A stretch of DNA of 64,000 bases from Ectobius pallidus (taxonomy: Eukaryota > Arthropoda > Insecta > Blattodea > Ectobiidae). The notes under the pieces are model-generated. The model was not told the DNA's origin, did no database searches, and was given only the letters and a program-made list of their open reading frames with translations. Where the stretch lies: NCBI GenBank assembly GCA_964059195.1, contig CAXKWD010000007.1:149779769-149843768 (forward strand), given 5' to 3'. Position numbers and translations under genes: made by a program. Below, piece by piece: positions 56,723 to 64,000 of this stretch; position 1 is the stretch's first letter; each line of letters opens with the position of its first letter.

Positions 56723-57109
56723 TTGTCCATCATTTTGTTAAGGAATTCCTAAAAATCACTCGAATGCTTAATATTGTCCATAGGTAAAAGAAGTATACGG
56801 CTCTTAAGTTTCGATATCATAATGATGATGTTAATAATAAAAATAATAATATTTTCATTAATTTTACAGAGTTAAGGCCTTAAGATCTTCTATTACACTG
56901 AACCAGGGATGAAACTTAGTTACATCAATTAAAAATACAAACAATATTAGGTAAGCAAATACATGTCTGAAACAGATAACATTGTACGAGCGTAAATCGC
57001 ATTATCATACACACATAGTGATTTAGTTTAATTGTGAAATAAGAACACGTGGTTAAAATAAATAATTGTTTAATAAAAAGCATCAATTAGATCACTAAGA
57101 TACCTGTAT
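56723..57109. other. Noncoding stretch
   Basis: AT-rich with ATAATAA runs; nothing recognised. Confidence 0.4.
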
Positions 57110-57410
57110 GATAGATTAAAGCATAACAATAATCTGTGGTTCATGAATGCTTATATCTATTATGTCTTATATACCCCATTGGTAGCATTGATTACAACAC
57201 GGTAACTTGAATAGATTCATGGATGGTTGGTTCATAGTATGCCGTGATCTCGCAGCTGTTAGTTTTGTTTTATAGAACAAAGCAGGAAAGTAATTATTAT
57301 TTGTATAATCCGTTACAGTTTTATTCATGGAATAGTTTTAATAAATCTAACTCGAGTTTAAAAGTTCCATCAGATAAATTCTATCGATAAACTCGTAAAA
57401 CTCGTAAACT
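57110..57410 (-). repeat. Dispersed repeat R
   Basis: Inverted relative of 9165-9480. Lies just upstream of the candidate exon at 57625. Confidence 0.5.
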
Positions 57411-57624
57411 CTCAAGGGATTGATAATGTCCAACAGAGACGATAATCTGTGGTTCATGCATATGCATATATCTCTCATGGCATTACCTATGATAAAAACT
57501 ATATTAAAGTTAATTTAATTTCAGGGCTGAATGCATTCGTGTATAACATAAAATGAATAATTAACTTACTATATTATCTGTTATGTCACATTTAATATTA
57601 TTATAATGTATGCTTTTGTTGCAG

Positions 57625-57762
57625 GCATGAAGGAGGACAACCTGTGGTACTTGCCGTGGGTGGTCCGGCCCGACCTCCTGCAAGGCCCTCAATACTTTGT
57701 CTCTCCATCTCTCGGAGTTATCAGGAGGCGGCGCAGGCCCCCTCTCACCACCACTGTCACAG
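57625..57762 (+). CDS. Candidate internal exon, unrecognised protein
   Basis: TTGTTGCAG|GC to TCACAG|GTAGGC gives 138 nt: two bases, 45 codons, one base (phase 1 at both ends). It encodes a compositionally protein-like segment: MKEDNLWYLPWVVRPDLLQG, a Phe-Val-Ser-Pro-Ser stretch, then an Arg5 run and Pro-Pro-Leu-Thr-Thr-Thr-Val-Thr. GC content and codon choice contrast sharply with the AT-rich flanks. The Arg run could be a processing site in a secreted precursor, but that is a guess. I do not recognise the family. Confidence 0.6.
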
Positions 57763-57841
57763 GTAGGCCTATTCATTTCACATATTTCATCATTTTTTTT
57801 CTCCTAGCTAAACAAATAAATAAAGTTATAGCCTAACTAAA

Positions 57842-58213
57842 AAATCATAAAAGACGAGGGCCGTCCAAAAAGTAAGTTTCCCTGGGGACCTTTACAGAAA
57901 CGAAACACGTCATGGAAATATTAATTCAACAGATACAGTAAGTGTTCAGCTATTTTAAAACTTATTCACCACTGGAATTGAGAATTTGTCATACTTTAGG
58001 ACGAACTTTTGAACATGTGCCGTAGAAGCCTGCCGCCTGGGATTTGAACCACTGTGTGGCAACCACCTCTGCCTCTCTGTCATTCTTTGTCCTTTCCATG
58101 AGGTGTAAGAAAAGATGGAAATCACTGGGAGCGAGGTCCGGGCTGTAGGGTGGATGTTTAAACACCTCCCAGTCGAACTTTTGCAGGAGACATGCTGTGA
58201 AGTATTTAAACAT
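57842..58213 (-). pseudogene. Mariner transposase 3' end (left arm)
   Basis: The minus strand reads FDWEVFKHPPYSPDLAPSDF and HLF; the second Asp of SPDLAPSD is the final catalytic residue of mariner DD34D transposases. It ends toward GGGCCGTCCAAAAAGTAAGT, a mariner-like terminus at 57858. The N-terminal and central domains are missing. Confidence 0.85.
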
Positions 58214-58456
58214 CCACCCTACAGCCAGGACCTCATTCCCAGTGATTTTAATCTTTTCCTACCCCTCAGGAAATGACTGAGAAATTGAGGTGGTTGTCAC
58301 ACAGTGGTTCAGTTCCCAGGCGGCAGTGTTTAAAAGTTGGTCCCACGGTATGACAAATGTCTCAATTTTTATGGCGAATATGTTGAAAAAAAATGAACAC
58401 TTGCTCTATCTGTTGCATTAAATATCTCCATGAAATTTTGTTTTGTTTCTGTAAAC
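58195..58456 (+). pseudogene. Mariner transposase 3' end (right arm, inverted)
   Basis: The plus strand repeats the same region in opposite orientation: Phe-Lys-His-Pro-Pro-Tyr-Ser-Gln-Asp-Leu-Ile-Pro-Ser-Asp-Phe. Homology to the left arm runs to TTTTGTTTCTGTAAACG and stops before the terminal repeat. More decayed than the left arm. Confidence 0.8.
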
Positions 58457-58918
58457 GAATCAGAATCAGAAATAATTTTCCAAAGCGGTTTAATTGTTCC
58501 AGATAATATTTTCTCGCAAAAACATAATATAAACTTTACAAAATAGAGCATTAAGAGCCTTATATAACTTTCATCCACTTACACCATTATTAGAATTATA
58601 TCTTCATTCGGAAATGCTTCCGATTAGAGAACTAATTAAACCCCAGTCATGAGTTGTTGTGCAGAAGATTATAAAAAATATCACATATCATAATATTTAT
58701 TTTACATTTAATGGTGACATTCATGATTATTTTACTAGAAAGTATAATTTTATTCACTTACCTCAAAATTTTGCAGTCAAATGTGGTACTAAAGGAATTC
58801 ATTATTTCCTTTGCGGAAATTATAATGAATTACCACAAGATATTAAGGATATTAGAAATATAAAGACTTTTCCTTCAAAGACTAAATTTAATTTGTGGTC
58901 ACAACTACTTTCATGATT
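58457..58918 (+). pseudogene. LINE C-terminal fragment
   Basis: Frame pieces: QNRALRALYNF, then Glu-Met-Leu-Pro-Ile-Arg-Glu-Leu-Ile, a stop/frameshift near 58650, IHDYFTRKYNFIHLP and NYNELPQDIKDI to a stop at about 58914. These are the ordered post-RT motifs of Jockey/CR1-like LINEs. Confidence 0.75.
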
Positions 58919-59034
58919 CCTATTTATCAATTTTTTCTATTAAATTTATGGTTCTGTGATAATCTTAGTAATGTGCTATGTTTCATTGGACAATATTTAA
59001 TAATAAATCGTACTTTTTTCTTTTCTCTTGGTAA

Positions 59035-59545
59035 TAGTTTATTGCGATACAAGTGCAGTAAAGGGTGCATACGGATCGAGGAAAGAGTTTGGATAAACGA
59101 GGCGCTTGCGCCGATTTTTTTCAATTTCCGAGATCCGTTATTCACTTACGGCACGAGTATTGCATGCTATTTTTTTGCACGATGATTATTTATATCAATT
59201 TAATTATATTAATTGATATATTAGCTGAAAATATTATGTACATACATTATTGGAGATAGATGTTTATTTCAGAAAGTGATTCGGATGTGTTGGTTGTTAT
59301 GGGGACTGAATATTTGTCCTGTTAAAAATCGCCTCAAACTAGAAGGCCTTGGTTCCGGTCTTCGATAAAGGCTTGTATTATGATGATTTTACTTATGGCA
59401 CTTGTGCTTTTTTGTAATTTTTACCGCACGGAGATTTATTTTGTTATCATAGCAACCAGATTGCGTGCGGGAATGTCAAGTTACGATCCACGGCAACAAT
59501 ATTCGTAAGTACCACTAATTAGTTACGTCGTGCAAAAATATATTG
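59035..59545 (-). repeat. Dispersed repeat Q
   Basis: Reverse copy of 28397-28872: starts with GCGATACAAGTGC, contains ACGAGGCGCTTGCGCC and ends AATTAGTTACGTCGTGCAAA. The hairpin and inverted ACGGCACGAGTATTGC segment are kept. Confidence 0.72.
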
Positions 59546-59990
59546 TTGCTCTCTGTGTATTATAAGGTACTGCTCCTAGTTATTAGGGCTTAAGGGTCTT
59601 TAATGATAAATAAATATAAAAAAACTCACAAAATATTCAACACAAAATGGGGATAACGTTTTGTAGTACAGTGAATCACTGATGCATCTTGTCTTTGTCC
59701 ACAGTAGAGTTAATTTTTGTTTTGTTTGTTTCTTTGCATGGATTCGCTAGCACAGAAACCTGCTACAGCATCTTCTTTCAGCTCTATCATTAACCGCAGG
59801 CAAACTGGACTACTTTCTCTGCCGAGATTCATGATTACTAGTTCGATACACATTGGCGCATTACTGCTCATAGATGGCACCATTGACATAGTTCCCGAGT
59901 ATTTCAACAGATGCCGTGCGCGCCCGGATGCTGGAATGGCTATGCAGTTCTGTTTTTTAATCTGGCGTTTGAAAGAATATGTGTATGGAT
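59546..59990. other. Noncoding, overlapping short frames
   Basis: A 104-codon plus frame and 65-codon minus frame overlap at 59710-60031. Both look protein-like in composition but neither resembles a family I recognise. Confidence 0.35.
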
Positions 59991-60650
59991 CGAGGGGATA
60001 TATCCCCCCGAAACTTGAAAAAATAAAGTAAAAAGAATAGGCTATAAATGCGAATCAGAACGGCTGATTTTACGCACCTTTTTATATCCGTTTTCGGAAA
60101 TATTTAAATTGTTTATTTTTCATCAGTTTGAAAAGAGAGGTTAGTAGACTTTATAATGCAAAAAATATTAGTCGTTAGTCAAAACTGTCCAGATCGAATT
60201 TATACAGTCAGTCGTACTTAGATCTATCTTAACGTTATCATCCGACCTTCTTCTCGGTCCCTCTAATGGTCATTTCCCTTCTGGTCTTCCCACTAAAATT
60301 TTGTTAAATGACCTTCTCCACTCCATTCGATCAACATATTCAGCCCGTACTAAACACCTGCATTTAATTTATATCACGGTATTAGGAGAATGATGTAGAC
60401 TGTAAAGTTTACGTTGCAGAGCTTTCTCTATTCCCCTGGCATCCTATTCTTTTTTATCCAAATATTTTCCATAAAAAAATTATTTTCAAATAATTTCAAA
60501 TTGTGTTCCTCCTGCAATGTGGCCATCTTTCACATTGACACAAAACTACAGGTAAGATTACAGTTTTATAAACTCATTATAAATATAAGTGAACTTTATT
60601 TCCTCTCCTCAAATCCCTCCCCGAAAGAAAGTTCTGCGTCCGCCACTGGT
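59991..60650. mobile_element. Probable decayed TIR element, CAGTGGCGGAC type
   Basis: Right end GTTCTGCGTCCGCCACTGG. The left block GGATATATCCCCCCGAAACT matches the sequence after CAGTGGAGGACACAGCGGG at 10355. Ends do not pair cleanly. Confidence 0.4.
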
Positions 60651-61769
60651 GTATGGAATGCCCATCTATGGAGTTACTTGTGATATCGTCACCTATCTGC
60701 CAGAACCACGAATGTGCATTTTACTAGTTTTTAGAAAAACGCAATTGAAACTTTAGAGCTTAAGTAAAATTACATAATTAAAAAATAAGTGAGTATGTCA
60801 TACCGGCAGTTAGAATAGTATGTATATCATAATGTTCATTTAAATGTGATTACACTCCTTTCCATGGCTTGACTTTGACACATTCGTGGTTTTGGCATAA
60901 CAGCAGATTGAACAAATACATTTTTATTCACATAATCGTGGTCGACTACTGTCGATTGACTACTGGTCGATTTTGTAGATCGGACACTCATCATCGCGTA
61001 CTGTTCACCCTGCAGCTCTATCCTCTGCCCTGTCCTCTAAATAAGTCACCCTCCTGCTCTATTTAAATTATCGTAAATTTTTCAAAATAAAGAAATTAAA
61101 CGCTGAAATACAAATTTCATAGTGCACTAAACAGGTCTGCTAATAATTCTTCAAAGTACGGCACCACTCAAAAACATTCTTCGCTGTGAAATGCCACAGT
61201 CCAAAATAAGCATATGTATCGAATTTCCCTCCTCACGTGCATTATTAACTCGGCAAGGATTTGAAGAACAATTTATTGTTCTATCTGCCACTGTTGTTTG
61301 CAAGCTATATTTATACTGTCTCAATAAAATGAACTATCGTAATTACATTGAACGTTGGGGTCATCGTGTTGCCGTATCGTTTGTGTTGCTTACCTTATTA
61401 GTAAGGACTGGAAATTAATGCCTTATCAGAAGACGAAATGTGCATGGAAATATGAGAAAAATTAGTAAAATATGCTCTGGATCAATGAAGTAAGCTCTTC
61501 ACTTAATATATTTATATACACTGGCAATAGTATTTATTTTAAATTGATTTTTTTTTATCATTTCATATTATATCTGATTCATCTAGTTTTTAAATACGAT
61601 AGGCCTATACATTGTTCGTGCCATTTTAAGAAGGCCTCGTCCCAAACCATTGTCTATCTACAAAATAATATAATAGCATTGTTCCCTAACCCGAAAATTT
61701 GCACTAACACCGATACCGACAAAGAACAGATGCTCTTATAGTCGCGTGGATTTCCCCAGTGTTGCCGCT
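60651..61769. other. Noncoding intronic stretch
   Basis: Between the two candidate exons. No splice-bounded coding segment recognised. Confidence 0.4.
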
Positions 61770-61970
61770 GTCATTCACCACTTCTCAAGTGAAGTAACCG
61801 TGCTGTGATACGTATTTTTCGAACATTGTACCGGATTGCAATCAAGTGTAAATAGGTCTAATTACCTTTCTATTCACTGATTGACAGGCCGAAGAGGATT
61901 AGGGTGGCAGCAGGTAGGGGAAGTTCTTGGGGAAAAATGTTTTAAAAAGTGGCATCCACAATATAATATG
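61770..61970 (+). repeat. Dispersed repeat S
   Basis: Second copy of 21956-22165. Confidence 0.65.
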
Positions 61971-61981
61971 TTTATATTTCG

Positions 61982-62291
61982 CATAGGTGTACCGAGGGGG
62001 GGGGGTTTGGGGGTTTGAACCCCCCCATTGATTAAAAAAAGGAACATTGTATAATTTTTTTAAGTCTGCCCATAAATTACTTAATACCAGTATAAATCGT
62101 GGGATGCTTAAAACTCGTTTTTTTGCCACTTAATTTTTAAAATTTTCCAGGGAAGGACCCCCGGAAGCTTAAAACTCGTTATTTTGCATCTTAATTTTTA
62201 AAATTTTCCGGGAGAGGACCCCCGGACCCCCCTCTCCCTGGGGGGTATTCCGTTATAACCCCCCCATATGGTCGGCCTGGTTACGCCTATG
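61982..62291 (-). mobile_element. hAT-like MITE, family CATAGGCGTAAC
   Basis: Ends CATAGGTGTACCGAGG and CCTGGTTACGCCTATG with the exact 8-bp duplication ATATTTCG (61974-61981, 62292-62299). Two internal units. Reverse of 5404 and 10424. Lies 130 bp before the exon at 62421. Confidence 0.93.
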
Positions 62292-62420
62292 ATATTTCGT
62301 GTTCTTTAATCTTCACAATAATTATTATTGAAAACGCGTACAAAACATAAATTTATAAAAATAGAAAAGAAAAACAAACACATGTAGATATTTATATAAT
62401 TATGTATTGTTGTTTTGCAG

Positions 62421-62513
62421 TTCAGAGATGTGGGTGTCAGCATCATTCGGAATATGAACACAGGACTTCGGAATCTTCACATCATCATCATCGGCATCGA
62501 TGGAGGTGTGGTG
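62421..62513 (+). CDS. Candidate internal exon, Cys/His-rich
   Basis: TGTTTTGCAG|TT to GGTG|GTGAGTAG gives 93 nt, phase 1 at both ends, so it joins the exon at 57625 in frame. The join completes a Val codon, followed by QRCGCQHHSEYEHRTSESSH, three more His and HRWRC. Three Cys and eight His in 30 residues could mean metal binding or a disulphide-rich secreted peptide. The other two frames lack the neighbouring exon's phase. No family recognised. Confidence 0.5.
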
Positions 62514-62867
62514 GTGAGTAGTGGCTTTTCATCCTTTTGGCTTCTACTTAAGGGCATCTGTTATTGAGTAAAACCCCCAAATCTTCGTGAATAACCCTTT
62601 ATATTTGACGATGACCGAATTTCTCACATGATATAAAACCCCGTTCCGGACTGCGAAGAAAACAACTAACACAATGGTTGGGCTCACAGTTTTTTCGTGC
62701 TACCTTATTCTGTAAATATTCTGTTTTCTTTTTCAATTATTTTCTGTCTTCTTAATATAAATTTAAGACAAACTATCGCAACCTATAAGCTACATTATCA
62801 GTTTAAGGATTAATGTCTCCGAGCGCTGTGCCAAATCTGTAATTCATAAATAATAATTAACTACTAA
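62514..62867. other. Noncoding intronic stretch
   Basis: CCGTTCCGGACTGCGAAGAAAAC near 62641 recalls GGAGCGGACTGCACAGAAAAC at 2624, a remnant of that element family. Otherwise nothing. Confidence 0.4.
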
Positions 62868-63125
62868 TAACTGGGGGTCCCGTGTCGTAGATTTACAGCA
62901 CGTAAAATAACTCCAAGCCTAAATTAGAGCCTCTGGACAAAATTTCTCGGCCCTTTCACGTCCAAGAAATACTTAGTTTCCAGAGGAGGGTTGCAAGGCG
63001 ATGGGCTTACCACCTGTCCCTCTACCCCCTCTCGGAAAATAAGCATATCAAAATTAGTATAGGTAATGAAACCTCCATTGGAGGCCCTTCGCCCCACCTG
63101 GGGATCATAGGGTACCAGATACTAA
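62868..63125 (+). mobile_element. SINE family 1, headless copy
   Basis: CGTGTCGTAGATTTACAGCA, CTCCAAGCCTAAATTAGAGC and TTGGAGGCCCTTCGCCCCAC match the body at 14700-14950. The tRNA-like head is missing. Confidence 0.78.
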
Positions 63126-63179
63126 TAACTTACTGTAAACCCACCTTATAACGATATCTGGGGTCACTAGTAAATTATT

Positions 63180-63480
63180 TCGACCGCCTGTGTGGTCTCG
63201 TGGTTATCGTCGCTGGCTACAGATTTGCAGGCCCGGGTTCAATCCCCTCTACGTCTTTGGATTTTTCTGAGGTAGGGATGCCTGGAACGAGGTGCACTCA
63301 GCCTCGTGATTCAAATTGAGGAGCTGCTTGATAGAGAAGTAGCGACTCCGGTCGTGGAAATCACCACACGCCGTGGGTGTCGGCTTGCTGACCACACGCC
63401 CCCAAATCCTGCCATCTGCGTATGGTAGATGACGCAGCGGCCGGGTGGTAGGCCCCTTCAGGGATGCACAGCCACGGAGT
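63180..63480 (+). mobile_element. tRNA-derived SINE, family 2
   Basis: Head GACCGCCTGTGTGGTCTCGT and GTTATCGTC, B-box CCCGGGTTCAATCC, body GATTCAAATTGAGGAGCTGC, 3' end AGGCCCCTTCAGGGATG. The only plus-strand copy here. Confidence 0.85.
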
Positions 63481-63671
63481 TTATTTTTCATAATGTTTAT
63501 ATTGATGAGTTTCATTTCCTTAGTTTGTTGATTAAATAATAGAGGGTAGAGTATTTTCCCCCTATTCACCACTAAATACAAAAGTAAAATTTTTAAGAAC
63601 ACAATTCCAAGAAGACACGTGGTAGAATTTTCAATGTAAATTTTATCTGAATTGTTGAATTACAAAAGTTG

Positions 63672-63835
63672 TTTACTTACTTGCTTACTTACTTACTCAC
63701 TCAATGGCAATAGACGATTCCTCAGGAAGCTAAAGGAATATCTCCATAGGCAGATGACAGGATTGGGGGCATATGGTCAGCATGCAGACACCTACGGTCG
63801 TTAATGATGGTCTCTATGATCGGAGCCGCTCAGTT
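63672..63835 (-). pseudogene. LINE 'NLRVP' tail joined to a SINE 2 fragment
   Basis: TTACTTACTTGCTTACTTAC is the (AAGT)n tail on the minus strand, with CAATGGCAATAGACGATTCC. From 63748, GGCAGATGACAGGATTGGGG continues as SINE 2 body to about 63835. Confidence 0.7.
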
Positions 63836-64000
63836 TGATCAAATACTATAGAGGACAATACCGGACACTTACTGCTTTGACAATGGAAAAATGGGGGACA
63901 GAATTTGCAGCACTCCTGGTGGCATTACCTGCAAACTTGGGGGCAAATTAAAATATTCAAAACACATATAAACTGCAATGTTGTATTGTTTCACCAAACA
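63836..64000. other. Noncoding edge
   Basis: Nothing recognised. Confidence 0.4.

Noticed and set aside
59717..60031. 104-codon plus frame and its antisense partner
   Set aside because: Composition is protein-like but neither strand resembles a known family; ends in transposon-like GATATATCCCC sequence.
1..64000. CRISPR arrays, bacterial operons or prophage
   Set aside because: Spliced exons, SINEs, LINEs and MITEs show eukaryotic nuclear DNA; the tandem repeats lack regular unique spacers.

Overview
This is an insect-type eukaryotic genome window: AT-rich, gene-poor, with spliced exons, no operons, and dense transposon remnants. Several LINE tails end in an Asn-Leu-Arg-Val-Pro C-terminus that I associate from memory with cockroach and termite genomes. 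Blattodea is therefore a plausible guess, not a demonstrated assignment. No bacterial-style gene, rRNA, CRISPR or intact tRNA is visible.

Host genes. The best-supported gene is on the minus strand at the left edge: three phase-matched exons (4324-4469, 1612-1729, 1356-1517) encode the first 142 residues of an aldo-keto reductase. The catalytic Asp, Tyr and Lys are present; the remainder lies left of the window. A second, unrecognised gene is suggested on the plus strand by two exons in matching phase (57625-57762 and 62421-62513). They join Arg-rich and Cys/His-rich segments across a 4.7 kb transposon-filled intron. A candidate 5' exon near 21300 is speculative.

Mobile DNA. (1) Eleven flanked elements carry an 8-bp target-site duplication, most of them exact, and look like non-autonomous hAT-type elements: 4505, 5404, 6014, 6694, 10424, 16897, 35427, 42604, 44236, 48777 and 61982. 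Further degraded copies lie at 8751, 21367, 22630, 25727 and 42066. Four sit back to back at 4.5-7.2 kb. (2) Helitron-like elements lie at 30411-32641 (tandem units), 33330, 40496 and 46028-47055 (reverse). (3) Mariner/pogo remnants lie at 13940, 39067, 51836 and 57842-58456; the last is an inverted pair. (4) At least five tRNA-derived SINE families are present, several with clear 8-14 bp duplications. (5) Many LINE 3' ends are present, the largest (23807-25016) with an uninterrupted reverse-transcriptase C-terminal half, an exact TSD and a hexanucleotide tail. (6) Foldback elements lie at 18847, 29937 and 53237.

Layout. 1-4.5 kb: aldo-keto reductase exons among repeats. 4.5-10.8 kb: hAT cluster and diverged repeats. 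10.8-12.1 kb: two LINE ends joined by a microsatellite. 12.4-23.6 kb: SINEs, MITEs and a 78-bp tandem repeat. 23.7-30.4 kb: a LINE nested in a TIR element, then SINEs. 30.4-34 kb: Helitron array. 35-45 kb: nested hAT, LINE and SINE layers. 46-55 kb: Helitron, hAT, mariner and a TTAA-flanked foldback. 55.8-64 kb: LINE, SINE and mariner debris around the two candidate exons. The many nested insertions with readable duplications allow relative ages to be ordered.
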